Source: CAYRJA01 sp964424455 (GTDB lineage Bacteria; Bacteroidota; Bacteroidia; Chitinophagales; UBA10324). Taken from it: a stretch of DNA of 64,000 nt. Made by a program: the position numbers and the translations under genes. Below are positions 19,300 through 28,216 of the stretch, piece after piece. Under the pieces are notes generated by a model, which saw only the letters and a list, made by a program, of their open reading frames with translations, was not told the origin of the DNA and made no database searches. Every line of letters begins with the position of its first letter. Position 1 is the first letter of the stretch. The stretch is from the NCBI GenBank assembly GCA_964424455.1, contig CAYRJA010000003.1, positions 7,122 to 71,121 on the forward strand, given 5' to 3'.

Positions 19300-20418
19300 C
19301 TATACAAAAGAAAATCTTTCTTTCCATTGTAAAAACCACTTTTCATAATAGTTGTAACTCAACCCTGCAATTATAATAGTTAATGCTAACGCAAGTGCGG
19401 GAAGCACAACCATATACTGTAGCGGCTGATACAGAAAATTAAAATGCAGAAGAATATCCTTTGAGATTTTTATAGCTAACGGATGAAAACAGTACAGCCC
19501 ATAAGAAATTTTTCCAAGCCATGAAAACAGTTTTATGTTTCCGGCTTTGAAAAATGAGTTAATACAAAAAGTCTGTTCAAAGATGATAAACACGAATAAC
19601 GCACCGAGAATGGAGCGCTCAAAGATTACTGAGAGCGGTGACTGAAAAAACAAATTGTATCCGCAGAGAATAGCAATTATGAAAAGGTATATGATAATTA
19701 TCCATTGCTTAGACAATGAAGCGAGTGCATGAAAAGGTTTATTTCTGTAAAAGGATAAATAGGCAATCAATCCTCCAATCGCAAAATCACTTAGTATGCT
19801 GAAAGTGTGCAGATAAATAATTTTCTCATTATGTATGTATGCTGCTCTGAATCCTATACTGAAAATAATAAGTAGTATAAATACCCATTGAATTTTTTTA
19901 TAAAAGATTTTAAATAAAACAGGACAGAATAAATAAAACTGCTCTTCTATAGCGATAGACCACAGTACAGCCAGCATGGGTGAATAGGGAACAATACCTT
20001 TTATCATTTCAAAGTTGGCGAAGAAGAACAGATAGGAATAAACATGAGCGGGTTCATGGTAACTTTTTCCTAAGAATGAAAAAAGAAGTGGTACTGTATA
20101 AAACGAAAGCAAAACAATTCCGAAATAGAGAGGCCAGATGCGTAATGTGCGGCGCACATAGAATTTTAAAATATTATTTCTTCCGGTTCTTTCTCTCTCT
20201 GAAAAAAGTAAGTAGATAATCAGGAATCCTGACAACACAAAAAAGAAATTTACTCCGAGCACTCCCGTCTTAGAAAAATCTCTCAGCCACTGAGTAAATG
20301 GTGTTGTATAAAATCCGGGAACATAAACTGCCCATGAATGAGCTATAAATACACTGAAGAACGCAAAGAAGCGAAGTGCATCAAGATTAGAGAAGTAGAT
20401 TTTATTCTGTGCGTTCAA
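19300..20418 (-). CDS. Acyltransferase 3 family membrane protein
   Basis: 372 residues with about ten membrane segments. NLDALRFFAFFSVFIAHS at the N-terminus holds the conserved R and H of acyltransferase 3 (OafA/YrhL) proteins, followed by GVNFFFVLSGFLIIYLL and LWSIAIEEQFYLFCP. Such proteins O-acetylate surface sugars or peptidoglycan. It overlaps the upstream glycosyltransferase gene by 17 bp, so the two are probably one unit acting on envelope glycans. Confidence 0.9.
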   Translation of the reverse strand: MNAQNKIYFSNLDALRFFAFFSVFIAHSWAVYVPGFYTTPFTQWLRDFSKTGVLGVNFFFVLSGFLIIYLLFSERERTGRNNILKFYVRRTLRIWPLYFGIVLLSFYTVPLLFSFLGKSYHEPAHVYSYLFFFANFEMIKGIVPYSPMLAVLWSIAIEEQFYLFCPVLFKIFYKKIQWVFILLIIFSIGFRAAYIHNEKIIYLHTFSILSDFAIGGLIAYLSFYRNKPFHALASLSKQWIIIIYLFIIAILCGYNLFFQSPLSVIFERSILGALFVFIIFEQTFCINSFFKAGNIKLFSWLGKISYGLYCFHPLAIKISKDILLHFNFLYQPLQYMVVLPALALALTIIIAGLSYNYYEKWFLQWKERFSFV

Positions 20419-21958
20419 TTTTCTTCAGCACTGAAATTTTCTCCATGCCGTCGCGGGTGAAGATAATCCCTTTATTCCTTTGATATGTTTTTAAAAAATC
20501 CATTGCCTGTTGTTCATCTTCAATCGTTCGCAAATTCCGGTGAGCATAATAAATCAACTGCGGTTCGTCCGGGATGTTCTGAATAAAAATTACTTCATCC
20601 GATTTTGAATTTTCTGCTATAAACATTCCTTCAGTTTTATAAATATCATACCGGTTACCGCTCTGTGAAATCTCACCGGGGCGATTGATATAATAAAAGA
20701 TAAGTACTCCGAAAACCGTTGTCAGTGCAACTGTTACAATTTTGTTCAGTGCGGAAATCTGATTTTTTATTTTGTAAAACATCCATGAAATAATTACTGC
20801 TATAAATGGAGAGCTTTTTAACATAAAAAAGTCAAGTGCAGAAGCTTTAAGGAAAATCAGATGGTGTAACAGTACCGGAAAGAAAAGGAAAACAACTATC
20901 CTTCTGAATATTTTAGCTTCGCTCGCTTCAGAAAATATTTTCTTTCCAAACGCAATCAAAAGCGACACAATCAACAAAATTTCAGGAAGAAATCCGATGA
21001 TGTAGTTTTTAATTATTGCCAATGTATCTGAAAAAAATACCGGCAATCTGAAATGCTCAGAATATCCACTACGGGTAGTATAACGATGAACGGCAATATC
21101 AATGAAGGAATTAAACCCATTGATTAAAGAATATTGATACACTGTAACAGCAATAGCTGACAAACATGAAACAGTTAATACAGCAGAAATCAGGAAATAT
21201 TTCTTGCTCGTTTCAATTTTAAATAAGCAATAAACAACTGTTACAACTGTAAATGTGAATCCGAGGTATTCTGTATAGTTGAGAAAGAAGTTAGACAGAA
21301 ATAATATTACGAGCCATTGGAGAGAACTAAGTTTTCCCTTCGACTGTATTCTTAGAAAAATAAATACTGTGAGCAGCCAAAGTGTAACAGCAGGCATATC
21401 GGTCATATACACATTGCTGTGAAACCATAATGCACAGGGATTAAAAAGATGAAAGGTTACTGCAATAATTCCCGGTACAAAAAGATTCTTTTCTTTCCAA
21501 CCGAACAGTAAACAAACTATCTGATACAGAAGAAAACATTCTGTCAGATGCAAGAGCAGATTAAAGATTTGTAATGACAGCGGAACAACCGGAAGACTAA
21601 ACACCTGAAAAATCAGATAGGGAAACAGATAGGCAAATGGCGGATAACTTTGATAAAAGTCATTGCCGTTTTTATCAAATTCGCCGAGTGTCTGGTTATT
21701 TATGAATTTATTGGCTTCCCCCGGATAATTCATGATTGGATTAAAGTGATTTTTCACCAATCCATCTTCTCGCCAGATTTGCATAATCCGTAATACATGG
21801 GCTGTTACAAATTCATGATGATTGGAAAGGGGACGGTTGATGATGGGTATTCTTACTACGACCGAAATGGCAAAGAGTAATAAAATCAAATAGCGCGGAG
21901 TAGTAATCTTCATAGATGTCTCTGTAAAAATAAAGAGAATCATCATTCTGTTAATCAC
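20402..21958 (-). CDS. Membrane glycosyltransferase-like protein (GT39/ArnT type)
   Basis: 518 residues as given, with about 11 hydrophobic segments. The real start may be Met16 (base 21913), directly before KITTPRYLILLLFAISVVV, which is a better membrane-protein N-terminus. A first extracytoplasmic loop with HHEFVTAH resembles the acidic loop of lipid-linked sugar transferases of the GT-C fold. A soluble C-terminal part (residues ~430-518) has EVIFIQNIPDEPQLIYYA. The donor is probably a polyprenyl-phosphate sugar; the acceptor is unknown. It lies upstream of and overlaps the acyltransferase gene. Confidence 0.75.
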   Translation of the reverse strand: MINRMMILFIFTETSMKITTPRYLILLLFAISVVVRIPIINRPLSNHHEFVTAHVLRIMQIWREDGLVKNHFNPIMNYPGEANKFINNQTLGEFDKNGNDFYQSYPPFAYLFPYLIFQVFSLPVVPLSLQIFNLLLHLTECFLLYQIVCLLFGWKEKNLFVPGIIAVTFHLFNPCALWFHSNVYMTDMPAVTLWLLTVFIFLRIQSKGKLSSLQWLVILFLSNFFLNYTEYLGFTFTVVTVVYCLFKIETSKKYFLISAVLTVSCLSAIAVTVYQYSLINGFNSFIDIAVHRYTTRSGYSEHFRLPVFFSDTLAIIKNYIIGFLPEILLIVSLLIAFGKKIFSEASEAKIFRRIVVFLFFPVLLHHLIFLKASALDFFMLKSSPFIAVIISWMFYKIKNQISALNKIVTVALTTVFGVLIFYYINRPGEISQSGNRYDIYKTEGMFIAENSKSDEVIFIQNIPDEPQLIYYAHRNLRTIEDEQQAMDFLKTYQRNKGIIFTRDGMEKISVLKKIERTE

Positions 21959-22047
21959 AGATCAGGGATAATTCTTTTGCTAAGTGCAATTGCGGGTATC
22001 ATTATCTGGAAGATTACAGAAAGAACTCCGGTTGCTGAAAAAAGAAA

Positions 22048-24747
22048 TCAATATTGCCCCCACGAAGAACTTCTTTTACTCATCTTTAAGTCCTGTAACA
22101 CTGCGGACTTAACATTCAGAGTTAAGAAATACCCTTTGCGAGCGCCAAACGGAATCCATCGGATACTCATTTGCCAGCAGTGTAAGTCGCGGTAGAGTTC
22201 TATAGTGGAATAAGAAAAATTTTTGTTGGTCAAGTCATAATTCAGTGAGCCGGTTACTTTCCAATTAGCAGTTACCTTCATGTCGAAGTTCATAGTAGCT
22301 GTCTGAGTTATTGTAAGAGAATCATCTCCGTGTACTTTTATTTTTCTTAATGAGAGCGTATAGTAAAGGGAAAAGTTCCATGGCACATTAAAATCAATAT
22401 AATCGTCAGGATTATTCCGAATCATTTCTAACTCATCCGGATTTCCTGTAGAGGTTCTTTTCGATTTACTTTTTGAATTCAGGTTTCCGCCCATACTAAG
22501 ATTTGCAGCAGTCAGTCGTGCGGGACGATTATTCTCATTCCATTCAAATTTATTTAATCGTCTTCCCAAAGAATCATTGATGTATGGATCGAAAGAAGAA
22601 GAGAAGTTGAGATTAAGTTTATCGAATATGGTTGTTCTTGCTGTTACAGTAAATGGGGTAAGTTGAAACGAGTCCACAGCAAAATTGTAGGAACTGCGGA
22701 TAGCAAAACTTTCCAACAGTTTGATTTTCCTTTCCTGTTTCACAGAGTCTTTCTTTGAAAAGACTTTCATTTCTAAATTATTGTCTATCCCGAAATTAAT
22801 TCCGCCAAACTTTCCGCCCGGAGGTCCGCCATATATTCCGTTTGTAAAAATTGAATACTGTGATGTATTACCAAAAGTATCCGTTTGAACACTGCGGTAA
22901 TAACCCCATTTGGGCGCACTGAAATCAGGTTGATAATTAAAACTCATATTCGGCATAAGCACATGGCGGATGGCTTTCAACTTTCCTTTCTTGAAATTCA
23001 CAACACCGTAAACTTTTGTACTCAGCGAAACAGTGGCATTGTAATCAAAGCCCTGAGCAAATCCCTTTACTGTATCTGTTACAACTCTGTTGGAATCAGC
23101 ATCCCAAATTTTACGGATGGATTTCAGATACATCACCTCGTTAAGATTGATGCTTGGAGAAATATTAAAGAATTTCAGTATCGTAAAAGAAGTGTTAATG
23201 GGAACAGAGTGTTTGAATCCATTGGAGAAATTGTTGAGAGTACCCGGTTTGAATAAATTGGAATCCACTGACTGCAAATAATTTTTTGCATCTGCGCGAT
23301 AAGAGAAACTGATTCTTTCATACCACTTGGGAGTACCGGTTGAAATTTTTCTTTTGAACGGAGTAATTCTCGACACATTAAAGGAAACGCTCGGCAAGCC
23401 AAGTGTTACAACTCTTGTTTGTGTGCTTTGTGAATGATCAAGATTGAGTGAAAGATTCATTTTATCATTCAGCGACCGCTGGTAAGAAACAGAAGACTGA
23501 AATGTATTATTTAGGTAATCGCCTGATGAATAAGTATAAGTTTTGTTATATCCTGATGAACCAAAATTCACAGAGGAACTGAACCGGCTTTTAGGATTTG
23601 ACTTTGCATCCTGATTATATGACCACCTCACATTGAAATCTCTTCGGATAATCGGCTTGAAAGGTGTTTCGGAATTTATGTCGAAAGTCCGGGTGTTACC
23701 ATAATTCAAGTCAATGTTTCCACCATACTTGTAGCGCTTTTTGTAGTTGGATGAAAGATTCAACTTCCAGCTTCCTCGTGAATAAATATCTCCGCGCACT
23801 GCAAGATCTACATAATCGTTAATGGCGAAATAGTATCCGCCGTTGGAAAGAAAAAAACCCAAGTCCTGCCGTTGACCGTATTCCGGAAATAAAATCCCGG
23901 ATGCTCTGCCTTTGTGAATGGGAAAAATAGCAAATGGAACAAACAGCGGCGTGGGAATATCTTCTATCACTAAGTTAGCAGGACCGCTCACAATCACTTT
24001 ATCGGGAATCACTTTCATGCGCGAAGCATTAATGTAAAAATCAGGATGATCTTTGTAGTTACAGGTAGTGTAGGCATTTCCTTTGGCGAAATAACTGTTA
24101 TCCGGATTTTTCTTTACCACTTTACTGTGGATATAGCCGCCTTCTTGTTCAGTGAGTAAGTCGGAAACTTTCCCCTTTTTTGTTTTGAAATTGAACATGA
24201 TTTTCTTTGCTTCAAAAGCTTCATCACCTTGTTCAAAAAACGGCTCACCTGAAATTTTACCTGTTACAGAATCTGTTTTTCCGGTGGCTGTAACAATATT
24301 ATTCCCCCAGTCAAATTCTATGTAGTATGCTTTCAGTTTAATATCCTGATAAGTAACCTGTGCGTTGTTGTATAAAAAGACTTTTTGATTTGCTACATCA
24401 TAAATTGTAGAATCATCTGCACGATAATTTACCTTAGCATCCAGCATGTCTTTGGAAACTTTCTTATCCTGCTTTTTTATAGTATCCCCTTTTAAAGAAT
24501 CATTTTCTATAGTGAAAAGTGAAATATCACTTAATAAATTCTCAACCTTTCCAATAGAAACATCCAAATACACGCTCCTGAAATAAGGATAAGCACAAAC
24601 ACTGTCCAAACTAACTGACATTGTCAGCATTGTAAACAATAAAATGAGGAAAGCAAACCGGAGGTTATAAAATTTCAAAAGACTATCAGGTCTAATTTTG
24701 CGTTTACATAATAATGTCATTCTGAACGAAGGAAGCAACCCTTTCAT
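22048..24747 (-). CDS. lptD: LptD-like LPS assembly outer-membrane protein
   Basis: 899 residues. An N-terminal hydrophobic segment (FAFLILLFTMLTMSVSL) is the probable signal; the start may be Met10 rather than Met1. Residues about 100-250 form an OstA-like jelly roll (VFLYNNAQVTYQDIKLKA). The LptD barrel follows with PTPLFVPFAIFPI and GILFPEYGQ, and many alternating beta strands run to the C-terminus. LptD inserts LPS or lipooligosaccharide into the outer leaflet. The length is normal for Bacteroidota LptD. It is divergent from the amidase gene. Symbol by family homology; Bacteroidota versions are diverged from E. coli. Confidence 0.82.
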   Translation of the reverse strand: MKGLLPSFRMTLLCKRKIRPDSLLKFYNLRFAFLILLFTMLTMSVSLDSVCAYPYFRSVYLDVSIGKVENLLSDISLFTIENDSLKGDTIKKQDKKVSKDMLDAKVNYRADDSTIYDVANQKVFLYNNAQVTYQDIKLKAYYIEFDWGNNIVTATGKTDSVTGKISGEPFFEQGDEAFEAKKIMFNFKTKKGKVSDLLTEQEGGYIHSKVVKKNPDNSYFAKGNAYTTCNYKDHPDFYINASRMKVIPDKVIVSGPANLVIEDIPTPLFVPFAIFPIHKGRASGILFPEYGQRQDLGFFLSNGGYYFAINDYVDLAVRGDIYSRGSWKLNLSSNYKKRYKYGGNIDLNYGNTRTFDINSETPFKPIIRRDFNVRWSYNQDAKSNPKSRFSSSVNFGSSGYNKTYTYSSGDYLNNTFQSSVSYQRSLNDKMNLSLNLDHSQSTQTRVVTLGLPSVSFNVSRITPFKRKISTGTPKWYERISFSYRADAKNYLQSVDSNLFKPGTLNNFSNGFKHSVPINTSFTILKFFNISPSINLNEVMYLKSIRKIWDADSNRVVTDTVKGFAQGFDYNATVSLSTKVYGVVNFKKGKLKAIRHVLMPNMSFNYQPDFSAPKWGYYRSVQTDTFGNTSQYSIFTNGIYGGPPGGKFGGINFGIDNNLEMKVFSKKDSVKQERKIKLLESFAIRSSYNFAVDSFQLTPFTVTARTTIFDKLNLNFSSSFDPYINDSLGRRLNKFEWNENNRPARLTAANLSMGGNLNSKSKSKRTSTGNPDELEMIRNNPDDYIDFNVPWNFSLYYTLSLRKIKVHGDDSLTITQTATMNFDMKVTANWKVTGSLNYDLTNKNFSYSTIELYRDLHCWQMSIRWIPFGARKGYFLTLNVKSAVLQDLKMSKRSSSWGQY

Positions 24748-24837
24748 TTTGTTAGCAGAGGTTTGTTTGGCAGCGCTGCTCAGGTTGCACTTTATTCAGT
24801 ATTGTCATTAGTGAATGCGGTAAAATTAGAACAAATC

Positions 24838-26019
24838 ATGAAAAGGATTTTTGCAGCAACTTTATTTTTCACTTGTTTGGTGTTTCAGCCCTTCCATGCT
24901 TTGAATCACACAAAGCCGGCTTCAGGGTTTACTATTAAAACCATTGTGATTGATGCCGGCCATGGCGGACATGATTCCGGCTGCCTTGGCTCTTATGCTA
25001 AAGAGAAAGATGTAACACTTTCGATTGCATTAAAAATCGGGAAGCTGATTGAAGAAAAGTATCCGAATGTAAAAGTCATTTATACGCGTAAGACAGACAA
25101 ATTTATTGAACTGCATGAGCGTGCCGAAATTGCTAACCGGAACAATGCTGATTTATTTATCAGTATTCATTGCAATGCCAATAGCAATAAAGCGGCTTAT
25201 GGTACAGAAAGTTGGGTGATGGGATTGCATAAATCAGATGCTAATCTGGATGTAGCCAAGCGCGAGAACTCAGTTATTCTGCTTGAAAATAATTATGCTC
25301 AGAACTACGACGGCTTCGACCCCAACTCACCCGAATCTTATATTATGTTTTCGCTGAATCAGAATGCGTATCTTAATCAGAGTTTGAATGTAGCTTCAAA
25401 AGTGGAAGATGAGTTCAAACGCGATGGACGCACCAGTCGGGGAGTGAAGCAGGCAGGATACTTAGTGCTATGGAGAACTACTATGCCTGCATTACTTATT
25501 GAAGCCGGATTTCTTACCAATGCAAAAGAAGAAAAGTACATGGCTTCAATTGATGGACAGGATAAAATTGCTCGTTCCATTTTTGATGCTGTTTCCAACT
25601 ACAAGAATGAGTTAGAAGGAACAAACAAACAGGAAACTGTTACAGTTAAAGAAGTAAAAAAAGACTCACCCGAAGTTATTGTTACATCGCCGGAGGTTAC
25701 GGAAGTGAAAACGGTAAATAAAAAAATAGACCTGCAACCCGAAGTAAAAAAGGAACAAGAAACAGTAACACCGTCCGGTCAGCTTACATATAAAATTCAG
25801 ATTGCAGCCGGCGCTCATAAAGCAAGCAGTAATGATGCGAAGTACAAACAATTCAAGGATTTAGATTATGAACAAATTAAACAAGGGCTGTACCGCTACT
25901 TAGTGGGTAATTACACAGACCTTTCTGAAGCGGAAAGCCGCCTTGAGCAAATTAAGGATATGGGATTTAAAAGCGCCTTTATTGCAGCATACAAAAACGG
26001 AGTACGAGTACCTAATTAA
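24838..26019 (+). CDS. N-acetylmuramoyl-L-alanine amidase with SPOR domain
   Basis: 393 residues from ATG 24838. This start is chosen because MKRIFAATLFFTCLVF is a clean signal peptide and the longer frame begins at a TTG. The Amidase_3 domain spans about 30-250, with zinc ligands in VIDAGHGGHDSG (His), E in YGTESW region and SIHCNAN (His), and catalytic Glu in LLIEAGFLTN. A charged linker (KEVKKDSPEV) leads to a SPOR domain at about 318-393 (YKIQIAAGAH) that binds septal glycan strands. It cleaves peptide from peptidoglycan during cell separation. It is divergent from lptD. Confidence 0.9.
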   Translation: MKRIFAATLFFTCLVFQPFHALNHTKPASGFTIKTIVIDAGHGGHDSGCLGSYAKEKDVTLSIALKIGKLIEEKYPNVKVIYTRKTDKFIELHERAEIANRNNADLFISIHCNANSNKAAYGTESWVMGLHKSDANLDVAKRENSVILLENNYAQNYDGFDPNSPESYIMFSLNQNAYLNQSLNVASKVEDEFKRDGRTSRGVKQAGYLVLWRTTMPALLIEAGFLTNAKEEKYMASIDGQDKIARSIFDAVSNYKNELEGTNKQETVTVKEVKKDSPEVIVTSPEVTEVKTVNKKIDLQPEVKKEQETVTPSGQLTYKIQIAAGAHKASSNDAKYKQFKDLDYEQIKQGLYRYLVGNYTDLSEAESRLEQIKDMGFKSAFIAAYKNGVRVPN

Positions 26020-26088
26020 AGCAGCTTGCATTTTTTACTACTCTGAAATATGCTCTATTTTTACCCCTGATTTTTAAAATTAACAAGT

Positions 26089-26349
26089 ATGAAAAAGATA
26101 ATCTCAATAGTTATAGTCTTAATTACTGTAAGTTGCATTTCATGTACCAATACAAATGAAGATTCCTCACTTAATGAATACTACTCAACCCCAAGTAAGG
26201 AAAGAAAGCAGTATTTCAGCCGCGATACTACAAAGTTTGAGGAAGGGGCAGCATATTATCAATGCCCTGATCATCCTGAAGTAGTTTCAGGAAGAGAGGG
26301 GGAATGTCCTAAGTGTGGTTCAGAGTTGGAGATACATGAGAAGCAATAA
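26089..26349 (+). CDS. Small lipoprotein with heavy-metal-binding CxxC motif
   Basis: 86 residues. A lipoprotein signal (IVIVLITVSCISC, acylated Cys near 20) precedes a disordered linker. The C-terminus YQCPDHPEVVSGREGECPKC matches the HMBD motif (CPxHPEV then CPKCG), which is seen in copper-handling proteins. The motif suggests metal binding in the periplasm. The spacing from the amidase (69 bp) and the rny promoter downstream suggest a single-gene unit. Confidence 0.8.
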   Translation: MKKIISIVIVLITVSCISCTNTNEDSSLNEYYSTPSKERKQYFSRDTTKFEEGAAYYQCPDHPEVVSGREGECPKCGSELEIHEKQ

Positions 26350-26400
26350 AATGACTTGTCTTTTAAGCCCTTTTACAAAAAATTAAACTAAAAAAATTTA

Positions 26401-26408
26401 TACTTTTG
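26401..26408 (+). promoter_or_regulatory. TACTTTTG promoter box for rny
   Basis: TACTTTTG is an exact match to the Bacteroidota -7 element TAnnTTTG. It lies 91 bp upstream of the rny ATG (26500), so the transcript would have a leader of about 85 nt. Confidence 0.6.
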
Positions 26409-26499
26409 CTCACTACGCAAAATGAATCCTCTGGTATAATAGGGATTAATCAGAAAGCGTTGATCAATTTTATGAAGCACAACGAAAAACTAACATTTC

Positions 26500-28074
26500 A
26501 TGGAAATCCAAACTTTTTATATAGCATTAGCTATAAGTGTAATTGTAGCCCTCATTGCAGGGCTGGTGGTTGGCAGAATTATCTTTGCTAAATCATCTAA
26601 GAAAGAAAAAGAGCTTGCAGAAAAAAAAGCAGCAACAATTTTAGAAGAAGCTAAAGCCCATGCAGAAAATTTAAAAAAAGACAAACTGCTTGAAGCAAAA
26701 GAAAAAATTATTCAACAGCGTGCTGAACATGATAAAGAAATCATTCAGCGAACCCGTAATGTAGAGCAGGGAGAACAACGTATTAAGCAAAAGGAGCAAT
26801 CACTTAACCACCAGCGCGAAAACCTTCAGCGCAAGGAACAGGAAACCGAAGCACTTAAACAAAATCTTACTCAACAAACGGAGTTAATACACAAGCGTAA
26901 GTCAGATTTAGATAAAGCGCAGGAAGAACACATAAAAAAATTAGAAACGGTTGCAAAACTTACAGCCGAAGAAGCAAAAGTGCAGTTGATAGAATCGCTT
27001 AAAGGAACTGCACGGACAGAAGCAATGGCTTATGTAAAAGAAATTATGGATGAAGCCAAGCTGAAAGCAAATAAGGAGGCGAAAAAAGTAATTATTCAAA
27101 CAATACAACGCACGGCTGCTGAACATGCAGTTGAAAATACCGTGTCCGTATTTCATATTGACAGCGATGATATTAAAGGTCAGATTATCGGACGCGAAGG
27201 ACGAAATATTCGTTCTCTGGAAGCGGCGACAGGAGTAGAGTTGATAGTAGATGACACCCCCGAAGCTGTAGTGATTTCCGGTTTCGATCCGGTTCGTCGT
27301 GAAATAGCCCGGCTGTCATTACAACGATTGGTTACTGATGGACGTATTCATCCGGCTCGTATTGAAGAAGTGGTGGAGAAAACCAAAAAGCAACTGGAAG
27401 ACCAAATCATGGAAATCGGAGAGCGCACAGTAATAGAACTCGGTATTCATGGAATGCACCGCGAACTGATTCGTATGGTAGGCCGCATGAGGTTTCGTTC
27501 TTCTTACGGTCAAAATCTGTTGCAGCACTCGAAAGAAACAGCCAATCTATGTGCAATAATGGCTGCTGAATTAGGGATTAGTCCTAAAACAGCAAAGCGG
27601 GCAGGACTGTTACACGACATTGGAAAAGTTCCAGACGAAGAAAGTGAGTTGAGTCATGCACTGCTCGGCATGAAGCTCGCAGAAAAATACGGTGAACAGG
27701 CAGCAATCTGTAACGCCATTGGCGCTCATCACGATGAAGTTGAAATGCAATATGTGATCTCTCCCATCATTCAGGCATGTGATGCCATTTCGGGTGCTCG
27801 CCCCGGCGCCCGGCGCGAAATGACGGAGAGCTATCTGAAACGATTGAAAGATCTGGAAGCGCTGGCAATCAGTTACGACGGTGTAGAGAAAGCTTATGCC
27901 ATTCAGGCAGGTCGTGAACTTCGCGTAATTGTGGAAGCAGATAAAGTCAGTGATAAACAATCGGAAGACATGTCATTTCAAATGGCACAAAAGATTCAGG
28001 AAGAGATGACTTATCCCGGTCAGGTAAAAGTAACAGTGATTCGCGAGAAGCGGGCAGTGAATTTTGCTAAATAA
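26500..28074 (+). CDS. rny: Ribonuclease Y
   Basis: 524 residues, typical for RNase Y. Residues 1-25 are a membrane anchor ([18 protein letters not shown]). About 30-200 is a long charged coiled coil. A KH domain follows at about 210-275 ([14 protein letters not shown]). The HD phosphohydrolase domain has GLLHDIGK and AHHDE. It is a membrane-tethered endoribonuclease that starts mRNA decay. ATG 26500 gives the usual MEIQ start. Nothing suggests an operon with neighbours; it has its own promoter box at 26401. Confidence 0.95.
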   Translation: MEIQTFYIALAISVIVALIAGLVVGRIIFAKSSKKEKELAEKKAATILEEAKAHAENLKKDKLLEAKEKIIQQRAEHDKEIIQRTRNVEQGEQRIKQKEQSLNHQRENLQRKEQETEALKQNLTQQTELIHKRKSDLDKAQEEHIKKLETVAKLTAEEAKVQLIESLKGTARTEAMAYVKEIMDEAKLKANKEAKKVIIQTIQRTAAEHAVENTVSVFHIDSDDIKGQIIGREGRNIRSLEAATGVELIVDDTPEAVVISGFDPVRREIARLSLQRLVTDGRIHPARIEEVVEKTKKQLEDQIMEIGERTVIELGIHGMHRELIRMVGRMRFRSSYGQNLLQHSKETANLCAIMAAELGISPKTAKRAGLLHDIGKVPDEESELSHALLGMKLAEKYGEQAAICNAIGAHHDEVEMQYVISPIIQACDAISGARPGARREMTESYLKRLKDLEALAISYDGVEKAYAIQAGRELRVIVEADKVSDKQSEDMSFQMAQKIQEEMTYPGQVKVTVIREKRAVNFAK

Positions 28075-28216
28075 GATATGCTGTGTGCAAGAGCAGATGA
28101 ATAACCGATAATATAAAGCAGCGAAAAACAGTGTTAAAATGTCTTTAAAAAATGAGTATTTAATTTACTTTTACGCTTCATTTTAAAAACCAATCTGGAA
28201 GGTTAAATTTATTTTA

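Noticed and set aside
24763..24837. Upstream 25-residue extension of the amidase
   Set aside because: Starts at TTG, lacks signal-peptide features, and would hide the clean signal peptide that begins at ATG 24838.
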